NCBI GenBank assembly: GCA_026261815.1
Contig: JAMPIT010000188.1
Coordinates: forward strand, 124,001-188,000
Direction of reading: 5' to 3'
DNA: 64,000 nucleotides
Origin: Monarcha castaneiventris obscurior
Lineage: Eukaryota; Chordata; Aves; Passeriformes; Monarchidae
Numbering within the stretch: the stretch's first letter is position 1; every line of letters begins with the position of its first letter. The notes under the pieces are model-generated. The model was not told the DNA's origin and ran no database searches. It saw only the letters and a program-made list of their open reading frames with translations. The position numbers were made by a program, and so were the translations under genes. Shown here piece by piece: positions 41,966 through 54,500 of this stretch.

Positions 41966-42505
41966 ATGGGGAACTCGGTGAGTCGGCCCAGCTGCCTGGG
42001 CGAGAAGAGCCGGCGGCCGGAGGAGCTCCTGCGGGAGCCCGGGCTGGACGCGGGGCAGCCATCGGCCGGAGGCGTCACGGAGGCCTGGCCGGGGCTGCTG
42101 GATAAGGCGCCGGTGCCGGTGGAGAACGGCTGGAGCCCGGTGCCCGGTGCCATTGGGAGCCGGCCAGGCAGCCCGGTGCTGCGGCGCAGCCAGTCCGAGG
42201 TGGCGGTGCAGAACGGGGGTGCAGCTGGAGTTGCGGTGAGGGGGCAGGCGGGGGGCGCAGCCTGGACCCCACCCCGGGCCAGCGTTGCCCGCAGCACCTG
42301 GTCCTGGAAGCCTGTCACCACCCGGGAGGTGACAGAGGTGACGGAGGTGACGGAGACCATCGTGACCGAGATCGTGGAGGTGACGGAGTACCCGGCGGGT
42401 GAGAAGGGTGGCGAGCCCGTGGTCACCCGGACGGTCACCGTGCTGACGGAGTGCGTGGGGGAGCTCACTGCTGCTGGCTGCGCCGGACACGCGGATGCCA
42501 CCGAG
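41966..42505 (+). CDS. First coding exon with N-myristoylation-type start
   Basis: The exon (from acceptor 41930; coding from 41966) encodes 180 residues. It begins [20 protein letters not shown]: Gly2 with Ser6 fits the N-myristoyltransferase consensus and Cys10 could be palmitoylated, so the protein could attach to membranes. The middle is Pro/Gly-rich and probably disordered, with the basic/serine patch RSQSE. The end is a Thr/Val/Glu-rich [15 protein letters not shown] stretch followed by [16 protein letters not shown] recall a MACF1 isoform with a similar MG..SRP.CL start, which supports homology, but this is from memory. The start was chosen because an in-frame stop does not intervene and the splice phase to 42954 is 0. 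Confidence 0.75.
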
Positions 42506-45500
42506 GTGACTGACAGACAGAGACCCTCGCTGGGAGGACGCTGTGCCAAACCCTGTGCCACAGGGCTGCCCTCCAGCGTGGTTTTCTCCACAGCGAGTCT
42601 TGGCTTTCCTGTCCCTTGGCCAGGGCTGGTGTGGAGTCGCTGTCTGTGCCCTGGTGTGGGCTGGGCCGGTGGCACCCCTCGTGCTGGGCACCCAGCCTGG
42701 TGCCGTAGGACAGGGAGCCCTTCCCTCAGCTTCGGCTGGCGGGGGCCGTGGGTCTGGAGGGATCCAAACGGCACAGGGTGTGCAGCCCCTGCTTTGGGGA
42801 GCCCTGTGAAGGACGCTGGGGAGGACCCCATCGGCTGGGCAGAGTCCCCCTGTCTCCGGTGTCACCTCGGGGACAGGGCATGGTGTGGGGGCTGCTACCC
42901 AGCCCCACGGCTGCCCTCCACCTGCCCCATGGCTCAGCCACCTCTCCCCACAGGTGTCCTCACGGGCCGTCCCTGTCCCAGAGGAGGCAGCGGACCGTGG
43001 CCAGGAGACGCTGGAGCGGCTGCTGGCCTGGGTGGCCGACATGGAGGAGTTGGTGAGCAACCAGAAGCCGCCGTCGGCGGAGGCGAAGGTGGTGAAGGCG
43101 CAGCTGGAGGAGCAGAAGGTCAGCAGGGCCGGCCGGCGTGTCCCGCCCACGTGCGCCCTGGCCGGGGATTAGGGGGCTGGGGGCCAAGTGGCCACCCAGG
43201 GCTGTGCCGAGGTGGCAGGGGTGCACAGGAGTCCCCAGCACAGCGCCGTGTCCCCCGTCCCTGCAGCTCCTGAAGCGGCTGCTGGAGGAGCGGAGGCCGC
43301 GAGTGGAGCTCGTCCTGCAGGACAGACTGACGGCACAGGGCTCCGGCACGGCAGCGCCTGAGGGCAGCGCCGGCCTCTTCAGCCTCGGGGAGAGGTGGGA
43401 CAAGCTGATGCAGGAGGCCGAAGCCAGGTAGGTCAGGGGCCAGGCCCTCATCCCCGGGCTGGCAGCCCTGGCCCACTGGCACAGGCTCTGTCCCCCACAC
43501 GGAGTCTCTGTGACACCCTGATGTCCCTGTGCTCTGCCCCCCGGCGCTGGGGCCACGGTGATGGAGGGACCATCCCCATTGCATGTGCTGGGGCTGCACA
43601 GGAGCAGCAGGCCCAGGGCTCTGAGGGCGGTCTGGCACGCAGCCCTGTGGGGACACTGGCTCTGCTCTGTCCCTCGCTTCAGGGCAGCACAGGGCATGGA
43701 GCCCCGGCTTGGGGGAGAGGGGGCTTTGCTGGCTGGGACCTGGGTCTCAGGGACTGGCACTGCCCAGCTCACCCGGCCCTCCTGGCGCAGGTACGGCTGC
43801 CTGGAGCAGATCCTGTTGGCGGCCCAGGGCTTCCAGGAGGCCGTAGATGCCTTCCAGGAGTGGCTCGGTGCCACAGAGCGGCAGCTGGCCCAGCTCTGGC
43901 GTGCTGATGGCTGCGTTGGCCGTGTGCAGGATGCCCACCAGCAGACCCAGGTGGGCGCAGGGTGGGCGCAGGGTGGGCACAGGGTGGACACAGGGTGGAT
44001 ACAGGCACCTGTGTCATCACTGGTTGCTGCTGCAGGCCCTCTGTGAGGAGATCCGCGGGCGGCTGGGAGAGCTGGATGGTGCCCTGGAGAGCGGGCAGCG
44101 GGTCCTGGAGATGGTGACAGGCGAGTGGCAATGGCCGGGAGTGGTGGCCACAGGGTCAGGACCGTGGGATTTGGGATGGGATGAGCACAGACAGCAGCAG
44201 CCCAGGCCAGCAAGGGGACCCCTGGGCACTGGGGGTCCTTGGGGTGTGCTGCTCCCCACCAGGAGCTGTGGCATGGTGTGAGGGGGCGGACAGCATCCCA
44301 TGGGATGCAGAGGGGGCAGGGCAGGGCCTGCGGGTCAGGGCCGTGGTGGGACAGGGTTCAGTGGTGGCGAGGTGCAGCCGGGGAGGTGGATCTTGCTGGC
44401 AGTGGGATCAGAGACCAGAGCTGGGTCTGGGAGCAGCAGAAGGTGGGGTAGGAGAGGGGAAAGGTCAGGACAGAGTGATCATCACGGGGTTGGAAGCTGT
44501 TGGTGTGGCTGGTTCCATGCCCAGGGGTGCCAGTGCAGTGGCACTGACGGCGGTGTCACGCTGCCACAGGGGAGGAGGCCCAGCTGACACAGGAGAAGAT
44601 GGAGTCCCTGAGGATGCGGTACCTCATCGTGGGCCAGAGCAGTGCCGACACCGTGCACCGGCTGGGGCAGACCCTGGAGGCCTCGTCTCGCCTGGGCACG
44701 GCCCCTGAGGACCTGGCACTGTGGCTGAGCCGCATGGAGAAGGAGCTGGGCGAGCAGGAGAGCCAGCAGGATGGCCAGGAGCCCTCAGTCACTGCCAGTG
44801 ACAGGGAGAAGGTGTGGGACACTGGGCCCCCTGAACCCCTCACCATTCCCACCATCGCTGTCTGCAGGGGGGGTTTGGTCTGGGTGGGACATGGGGGTAA
44901 TGGCACAGTCCCAGAGGACGGGGATGTTGGGTGTCCGTGTCCCAAAGCAGCTGCCCCGGTGCGTGCACACCCTCCCCAGCTGAGGTCTGTCCCTCCGCTG
45001 CAGTTTGAGCAGGTCCTGGAGTCCCAGCTCACCCGTGTGGCTGGGCTGGGCGAGCGACTGGAGGAGATCGGCCGCATGCAGCTGGATGCTGAGGCTCTCC
45101 ACTCGCAGCTCTCCGAGCAGAAGGTGGGTCTGCAGCAGTGCCCAGGGGTCCCGGGGACACTGGCGTGGAGTCCCCATCCCTCTGGGTCCTGCCAGGACCT
45201 GGCACCCACCTGCGGCTCCATTCCAGCTGCTCTCCGCCGAGGTTCTGCACTGCCGGGGCCTGGTTGAGCGTCTTCTGGGGTTCTCGGACCCGCTGCTGCG
45301 CTGCTGCCCTGAGCCGCTGCAGCAGCGCCTTCAGGTGAGCTGGGAGGGGGTCGAGGGCACTCTGCCAGCACCCAGGGATGGCCGTGCCCTGTGGCCCCCG
45401 GCCGCCCGGTGACTCCCTGTCTCTGCAGCCGTCGGTGCAGGTGCTGCGGGAGCGCACGGAGCAGCTCTCGCTGCGCAGCGGCGCCTGTGCCGTGCAGCTG

Positions 45501-48500
45501 GAGCACGCCCAGTCCCTGCTCACCCAGTTCTCCGAGGCCCTGGAGGAGCTGCTGCCCTGGCTGGAGGAGACGCAGGCCCTGGGGGTGCAGCTCTCCCCCA
45601 GCGCCATCAGCTACGAGGCCTTCAAGGAGCAGCAGGCGCTGCTGCAGGTGTGGGCAGGGCAGGGGCTGAAGGGAGTGGGAGTGGAGAGGTGATGGGATGG
45701 GGGTGGCATCGCCGTGGGGACCACGGGGCTGGGGCACCCAACGAGCAGGACTCCTCTGGGAGCAGCGCACATCCCTGTGGGGCGCATCCCATGGGGCACA
45801 TCCCACCCCAACGCACCCCCTCGGCCCTTCCTCGCCGCCAGAGCCTGCGGGAGGCCATCGCCGAGCACCGGCCGCTGGTGGGGAAGCTGCAGCGCGTGTC
45901 AGCGCAGCTGGTGGAGCTGAGCCCGGAGCAGGGAGCCCCGTTCCAGCGGCGCTGGCAGGAGGTGGAGGAGCAGTACGGCCACATCCGCGAGCGTGTGCGC
46001 CAGGCAGCGGCTCTGCTGGAGGATGCCCTGCCGCGGTACAGCCAGGTACGGGGCTGGCCCTGCCGTGGGGCGCGTCCCCGGGGGCCGACCCTCGAGTGAC
46101 TGGGCTGGTCCCCAGCTGTCGGAGCGCATGGATCTGCTGCTGGAGTGCCTGGAGAGGCTGCAGAGCCGGCTGCAGAGCCAGCCCCCCGTCCGCGGCGACG
46201 CAGCCCACTTGAGGGAGCAGATCCGGGAGAACAGCCTGGCCCTGGGCGAGCTGGAGAAGCTCGGGGTGGCCCTGGAGGGTGTCCGTGCGCAGGGCGAGGA
46301 GCTGCTGGCCACCATGCAGGCGGTCAGCTCCGACGCCGCAGCCAGAGGTACCGGCACGGAGGGATGGGCACGGCCCCGCTGCGTCTGTGCCAGGGCTGTG
46401 TGCGGGTGCTGGGTCCCTCGAAGCGCCCTGATCCCTGACCCCTGGTGCCCCGCAGGGATCCAGGAGCGCACGGCACAGCTGCTGTCGCAGTGGGGCTGCC
46501 TGCGCAGCCGCTGCCAGGAGCAGGAGCGGTGGCTTCGGGAGCTGCTGGCGCTGGCCGAGCGCTTCTGGCACGGCCTGTCTGAATTGGCCGTGGGGCTCAG
46601 CGACACCCAGCAGTTGGTGCTGGGGCTGGAGGAGGCTGGTGGTGAGCCCGAGGCCATTCGCTCGCGGCTGCGGACCATGCAGGTGCGGCTGGGCAGGAGC
46701 TTGGTGGGCAGTGCCACGGCACGGGCAGCTCCCTCGTGTGGGCAGTGCCCCGGGCAGCCTCCAGCGTAGGCAGCCCTGAGCCCCGTGCCCTGCACAGGCG
46801 CTGCGGGAGGAGATCGACGCGCTGCAGGGTGAGCTGGACACGCTGGGCAGCCTGGGCGTGGAGCTGATGGCCTCCTGCGGGGACCCCGACAAGCCTGATG
46901 TCACCAAGAGCCTGGACGATGTGAGCGTCCTTGGGGCTGGGTTCGGGCAGGGACAGGGTCCTGGGGGTGCGTGGATGCTGCTTGTGGGGCTGGCGTGCCC
47001 CCTGACCCCCATCAGTGCCGCTGACCCCTGCAGCCCAGACCCTGCTCAGTGCCGCTGACCCCTGCAGCCCAGACCCTGCTCACTGCCACTGACCCCCACA
47101 CAACTCCTCCGATCCTGTGCCCAGGCACTCCCGCGGTGTCTCTTATCCCCACGCCTGGATGCCCGTGCGGTGCCACCCCTGCGGCCCCCATGACTCCCAC
47201 ACCCTCTACCCCCGGGGCAGAGCTGACCCCCCGTGCCCTGTCCACCCTGACCCCCACGTCCTGCTCCCCTGCGCCCCGGCCCCGCCGTGGCACCACTGAC
47301 CCCCGTGCCTGGCCGCAGCTCTACTCCTCCTGGCACAGCCTGAGCCGGGTGTGGACGGAGCGGAACGGGCGCCTTGAGGAGCAGCTCCAAGCCGCCCTCA
47401 GCTACCAGGACACGATGCAGGTGGGTGCGGGGGCCCTCAGGCAGATCCCCCGTGGGCGGGGCTGCGTCACTTTCCCGTCCCCACTCTGGGGTGCAAGGGG
47501 CCACGGGGCCACCATGGGTCCCCCCCAACCCCAACCCCGCATCTTCTCCATTCCCAGCGGCTGCTGGAGTGGCTGGACGCAGCCGAGCTGCGCATCGCCG
47601 AGGAGTTCCTGGTCGGCGGGGACCTGGACATGGTGCAGCAGCAGCTGGCAGAGCTCAAGGTGCCATGATGTGCCACGCTGGCCCCTGCTGTGCCACCCGG
47701 AGCAGGCGGGGGCAGCGAGGGCAGCGGGTGCTCTTGGCACAGGTGGGATGGAGGGATGGCAGGTTGGACAGTGCCGGTGCCACACTGCTGGGCGCTGGGG
47801 AGCCAAATCGTGCCTGGGGTGGCCAAGTGCTGTCCCCCACAAGCCCCTCGGATGGCTGGGTACCCCCACAGGAGCAGCTCAGGGCCCAGGTGCCTGTGCT
47901 GTGCCATGGGGACAGGCAGACCCTCTCTCTGTGTGTGGGGCCAGGGTCACCAACCAGTGCCACCCCCCAGGAGTTCAAGCGGGAGCTGTACCAGTGCAAG
48001 GTGGACGTCGAGAGCCTGCGGCACCAGGGGGGCACGGGGCAGGGGGAGCCCCCGGCCACGCTCAGCGACTTCCGCCAGCGTTGGGACCACCTGGAGGAGG
48101 AGATTGTCAGCCGACAGGTGGGGAGGGGGCATGGGGGGCACAGGGCAGGGCTGGGAGGACACACGGGGTGTCGTGGATGTGCTGGATGGGCGTGTCCTGG
48201 GGGTGCTGGGGTGTGTGGTGCTGGGTCAGCGTGGGGAGTTGCAAGTGGGCACTGGGTGGGTGCTGGGTGGGCAAATGGGGCTGTGCGGGCACTGGGTGGG
48301 TGCACAGGGCCGTGTGGGCATTGGGTGGGTGCTGGGTGGGCAAATGGGGCTCTGTGGGCACTGGGTGGGCAAATGGGGCTATGTGGGCACTGGGTAGGTG
48401 CTGGGTGGGCAAATGGGGCCGTGTGAGCACTGGGTGGGTGCTGTGTGCTCCGGGCCGGGGTCGTCGTTGTTTCCCCCGACGTCGCGGCTCCCTCCTGACA

Positions 48501-51500
48501 GCACCAGCTGGAGGCAGCGCTGCTGGGGCTGGGGCAGTTCCAGCACCAGCTGGCGGAGCTGCTGCAGTGGCTGAGCCGCACCGGGGAGCAGCTGCGCGGC
48601 CCCGCACCCCTGCGCCCCGACCTGCAGAGCTGCGAGATCGAGCTGGCCAAGCACAAGGTGAGGCTACGCCGTGGCCCGGGGTGGGGACAGGTGGCCACAG
48701 CCACGGTGGCGCTGCCGGGGTGTGTGTCCATGGGGTCCTGGCTGTGGTGGCACCCCCAGGGTGGGTGTCCTGGCCACAGGGCGCTGCCTGGCCCCTCCCC
48801 GGGTGCTGCGGTAGCAGGGCTGGGCAGGCTGCAGCACACGGACGCGTCCCCTCCCGCGGTGACAGCATGGAAGGAATGAGCTGTCTCTGCGCCGGACCCG
48901 TGCCACAGCCCCTTGCCCGGGCACGCTCGTGGCGTGCCTGACTCAGGCGAGGCTGCGAGTGCCGGGCTGTCCCCGCGCCGGGGGGGCCGTGCAAGGGCTA
49001 CCTGTCCCCTCCGTGCCTGTCCTGGCCACCCGCCTGCCGTGAATCGGCAAATCTTGTCTCGGCCCTGCCCCACGCCCTGCTGAGATCAAGAGCCCTGGCA
49101 CCAGCTTGGGGGCACCCATGGGTGCCATCCTTGCCCGGTGTGGCACCCTCAGTCCTCGGTGCTGAGGTGGCAGCGATGCTTTGGGCAGCAAGAGGTCTCT
49201 CGGGCTTTGCCCCGGTCCCAGCCGTGACCCCGGCACCCCATCCCCAGGTGCTGCGGACCGACGTGATGTCCCACGCCCGCACGGTGCAGTCGGTGACCGA
49301 GGCCGGGCAGGGGCTGCTGCTGTCCAGCCTGGGGGACAGCGTGGAGGGGCTGCAGCGCAGCCTCCAGCAGCTGGGGCAGCACTGGGACCTGGTGCGCAGC
49401 GAGACCGAGAGCCGGCAGCTGGAGCTGGAGAACAACCTCAGCCAGGTACGGCCGCGGGACTGCGGCGCTGCCGGGCGGCGGGGACGGCGCTGAACCCCCC
49501 CTTCGCCCCCCAGGTGCAGGACATCACGCTGGAGATCACGGAGCTGCTGCAGTGGCTGGAGCAGGTGGAGCTGCAGCTCTTCTGCTCCAAGCCGGCCTGG
49601 GGCCACCCGGATGCCACCAAAGAGAAGCTCAATGCACACCTGGTGAGAGCCAGCGCCAGGCTGGGTCCTGCTGCAGGGCCCGCCCCTGGGGTCTGTGGAT
49701 CTCCTGGGGGAAGGTGTGCCCCAGATCCACCCCTCTCCACACTGCTGGGCCGGGATCCTCCTCTGCTGCCTCCTCTCCCCAACCAGGCAGAGCCCTCCCT
49801 CACCTGCTCCGTGAGACAGAGCAGGAGCCATCCTTGTCCTTGTCCCTTACCCTGAACCTGTCCCCATCCTCGTCCCTCTCTCCGTCCCCTCTCCCTGCCC
49901 ACTGTGGCTGTCTCTGTTGTCCCCATCCCTGTCCCCTGTCTACTTTACCCCTGTCTACTTTGACCCCTCCACATCCCCATCCCTGTCCCCTTTCTCGTCC
50001 CCATCCCTGTTCCCATTCCCGTTCCCATCCCCATCCCTGTACCTGTCACCGTCCCCGCCACATCCTCCTCCCTTTCCCCATCCCGATCCTTGTCCTCTTC
50101 CTCATCCTGACCCGCTGTCCCGGCAGGAGCTGTGCCGGGAGCTGGAGGCGCGGGCGGTCACGTACCGGGGGCTGCGGGAGCGGCTGCAGCGGCTGCTGGA
50201 CTCGTGCCGCGCCGGGCGGCCCTGCAGCACCGAGCACAGCCTGCGGCTCCTGGAGCAGAAGTGGGAGAGCGTCCAGGCCGAGGCCCAGGAGAGGAAGGTG
50301 TGCGGGGTGGGGGGCTGTGGCCCCCGAGGGGCTCACCCTGAGCAGCCCCGGTCAGGAGCGGCGGGTGCCCGTCCCCACCAGTGCCTGCCCCTGCCCGCAG
50401 GAGCGCCTGGCCGAGGGGCTGACGGTCACCACCGAGTTCCACGGCTCCGCGCAGGAGCTGCTGCGCTGGGTGGCCCACGCCGAGGAGCTGCTGGGGTCCC
50501 CCGCGCCCCCCAGCTTCGTCCTCGACACCGTCACCGCCCAGATCCAGGAGCACAAGGCAAGAGCGGGCGCGGTGCCCTCGGGGCCGGTTCACGGGGCTGG
50601 GGTCTGCCCGAGGGGTCCTGCGGGGCCCCTGCAGGGATCTCCCCGGGCTGCAAGTGGGATGTCTGTGCCCACAGCAGGAGTGCGAGTGGGCTTGGTGCCC
50701 CATCCCAGCACCGGCTGTGTCCGGGGGCTCCTCACCTGCCCCAGGACCACCCGCACTCAGCTGCCCCCTCCCCGCAGGCCCTGGTGAAGGAGGCAAATGC
50801 CCACGGGGAGAAGCTGGGCAGCCTGGAGGCCGTGGCTGCTCGCCTGAAGGATTTCAGCCGCAAGCAGGACGGGGCCGTCATCCAGAACCTGGTGCTGGCG
50901 GCGCGGGAGCGCCTGGGCAAGGTCCTGCAGCGGGCGGGCGAGCGGGGGGCGGCGCTGGAGGAGGCCCGAAAACGCAGCAAGCAGGTACCGGGACACAGCC
51001 CGGCCACATCCACGGGCTGGGGAGGGGGCTCGGCCCTGTGGTTTGCTTTGGACACCGACCCAGAGGGGCAGCACGAGGGGAAATGGCTCCCACTGACAGA
51101 GGGCAGGGTTGGATGGGATACTGGGAAGAAATTCCTGCCTGTGAGACTGGTTTCCCAGAGAAGCTGTGTCTGCCCCATCCTCGGATGTGTCCAAGACCAG
51201 GCTGGACGGCACTTGGAGCAGCCTGGTCTAGGGGAGGGTGTCCCTGCCCGTGGCAGGGGGCTGGAACTGGATGGGCTTTAAGGTCCTTTCAACCCAAACC
51301 ATCCTGAAACTGTGGATTCCATGACACGGGTCCTGCTGGGAGCTGTGCCAGGAAGGAACCACGCAGCCCCAGTGCTGTCACTGTGCTGTTCGTGGTGTGT
51401 CCCATGGCAGTGCCCAGGCTGTGCCACTCCTTTGAGTGGCTCCGTGGCTCCTGTCTGGGTCAGCCCAGATCCGCTTTGCCCCTGCGTGCCCCCCTCAGCC

Positions 51501-54500
51501 CCCACAGCCCTCCCGTCCACTGCAGTTCAGCGAGTCCCGGCGGCTGCTTCTGGACTGGATGGACGAGGTGGAACAGAGCCTGGAGGTGCCGCAGGACGCT
51601 GCCACCAGCCAGGAGGAGATCAAGTGCCAGCTGGCTGAGCACAAGGTGGGGGCTGCCCCGCTCCTTGGCATGGGGGGTCCCGGGAGGGTGGGGGGCACAG
51701 AGCTGGAGTTCTGGGGGCTGCAGAGGGGGGGATCCCCAGCTCCCAGGGGGAACACCCAGTGCCAGGGGACTTGGACAGCTCCCCTGGGCCATCCGGCAGA
51801 GCTGGGAGACCCGGGGTAGGGGAGCGCTGGGCCAAGGGATGTTGGCACCCCAGCGGTCCCGGAGCTCTTGGGGGAGGAGCTGGAGGAACCAACACCCATC
51901 TGTGGGGTGCGTGGGGCCCCCGCAGGCATTCCAGAAGGTGCTGCGGGCAAAGCGCCCGGTGTACGAGGCGACGCTGCGGAGCGGGCGGGCGCTGCGGGAG
52001 GGGGCCCGGCTGCCCCAGGACCTGCAGCCGCTGGAGGAGCTGCTGGGGGAGCTGAAGGAGCGCTGGGATGCGCTGTGCAGCCACGCTGCAGAGAGGTGGG
52101 AATGGGCGAGGGGGAGTGGGACCGGGTGGGATGGGATGGGATGGGAATGAGATGCAGGTGGGATTGGAATGGGTTGGAATGGGGATGGGATAGAGAAGGG
52201 GTCGGGATGCAGGTGGGATGGGAGTAGGGATGGAAACGGGATGGGATGGGATGGGATGCAAATGGGATGGAAATGGGATGGGATGGCACTGCCTGTTCTG
52301 TGCTCGCTGTGCGGGTCCCAGGAAGGCACATGGAACTGCCCATCCTCCCTGAGCATCCTGCTCCCTGCTCCGGGACCCCATTCCCAGCATTGCTGGGCTC
52401 TGCCCTTGGGGTGCAGCTGGGCCCCGTCTGTGTCCATAACAGCCCTGCCAGGACCTGTCCCTGGCCATAACAGTGCTGCCAGGACCTGTCCCTGGCCATA
52501 ATGGTGCTGCCAGCACTGTGGGGTGGCTCTATGAGGTGATACCCAGCAGCCGGGTGCTGCAGCATCTCCTACGCCGCCCTCGCAGGCAGCACAAGCTGGA
52601 GGAGAACCTGCTCTTCTCGGGCAAGTTCACGGACGCGCTGCAGGCCCTCATGGACTGGCTGTACCGCGCCGAGCCGCAGCTCAGCGAGGACGTGCCCGTC
52701 GGAGGGGACCGGGACCTGGTCGGGGACCTCATGGACAAGCATAAGGTGGGTGGCCCGAGGCCTGGGGAGGGCCCTGCCCAGCCTGAGCCTCCAGGAAGCC
52801 CCAGGCTGTGCCCACACTTCGTCTGGAACAGCACCAGAGCCAGGCACAGGACAGGGCACTGACCACTGGAGTGACCCCTGCTTGGCCCCGGCTTGTGCCC
52901 TTCACCCTGGGTCAGGACTGGGGGGCCCCATGTACCCCAGTGCTGTGAGGGTTTGGGGTGCCGGGAAGCCCTGTGCCCACCTCTGTGAGGGTTTGGGGTG
53001 CACGGAACCTTGTGCCCACCTCTGTGAGGGTTTGGGGTGCAGGAGAGCCCTGTGACCACCTCTGTGAGGGTTTGGGGTGCACAGGAACCTTGTGCCCACC
53101 TCTGTGAGGGTTTGGGGTGCAGAGAAGCCCTGTGCCCGCTGCTGGGAGGGTTTGGGGTGCACAAGAACCCTATGCCTGCTGCAGTCAGGGTTTGTGGTGC
53201 AGGGAGAGCCCTGTGCCCGCTCTTGTGAGGATTTGGGGTGTAAGGAGAGCCCTGTGCCCACTGCTGTGAGGGTTTGGGGCGCAGGAGAGCCCTGTGCCCA
53301 CTGCTGTGAGGATCTGGGGGGGTCCAGGGGAACTCTGGCAGCAGCGGGATCCAGGTGAGACCCCGTCCCACCTTCCTGCCCTCCCTGCCAGGTGTTCCAG
53401 AAGGAGCTGGGCAAACGCGCCAGCTGCATCAAGACGCTGAAGCGCTCGGTGCGGGACCTGACACGGGGCAGCAGCAGCGTGGACTCGCAGTGGCTGCAGC
53501 GGCAGGTGGAGGAGCTCAGCACTCGCTGGGACCTGGTTTGCAAACTCTCCCTGTCCAAGCAGGCCCGGCTGGAGGCTGCGCTGCGGCAGGTGAGGGCTGG
53601 GGGGCAGCGGGGACACTCCCGGGTTGGGGTCTGCAGCCGGTGCCCCCATGGGAGAAGGCTGAGATGGTCATGGGGGTGTGGGGTGTCCGGGTGGTGGGTG
53701 GCCGTGCTTTGGGGGTGCTCTATGGTGTGTCCGGGTGGTCTGTGGCCATGCTTTGGGGATGTTCTGTGGGGTGTCTGGGTGGTGTGGGATGGCCGTGCTT
53801 TGGGGGTGCTCTGTGGGGTGTCCGGGTGGGGGGTGGCCGTGCTTTAGGGGTGATCTGTGGGGTGGCCGTGCTATGGGGGTGCTCTGTGGGGTGTCCAGGT
53901 GGTGTGGGTGGCTGCGTTTCCAGGGTGCTCCATGGGGTTCCCAGGCTTGCTGGGTGGCTGTGCACTGGCGGCGGGGGGATGCTCTGGGCTACCTGGGTGG
54001 TGTGGGTGCCTTTTGGGGTTCTCCGTGGGGTGCCTCGGCTCGGTGTGTGGCGCAGTGTGGGGCTCTGTGTCGCAAGGAGCCGTGGCCAGGTGCCAGGCCG
54101 GGCGCTGCGGGTGCCTGTTGCGGGTGTGGATGTGCGCAGGGAGCCTGGGGTGGGCGGCTGGGTGGCACAGGGAGGTACCGGAGGGTCAGAGGAAATCGTG
54201 CCCGGGTGTGGAGCCGGGTGCGGGGCGTCCCCTCCATCCCACGGTGGGGCTGGAGCGAGGCTGGCAGCAGCTCTCCCTCGGCACCGCTCGCTGCCAGTGC
54301 CTGTGCCGGGGGCTCGAACATTCGGCACCGCGGAGCTCAGGGCCTGGCCAGGACATTCAGGGGCCGGGAGCTGGGGCTGCACAGTGGGTGCTGAGCAGGT
54401 CCCCGCTGTCGTGGCAGGCGGAGGAGTTCCACACCCTGGTGCACGCCTTCCTGGGGCGCCTGACCGAGTCGGAGAAGACCCTCAAGTACGGAGTCTTCCC

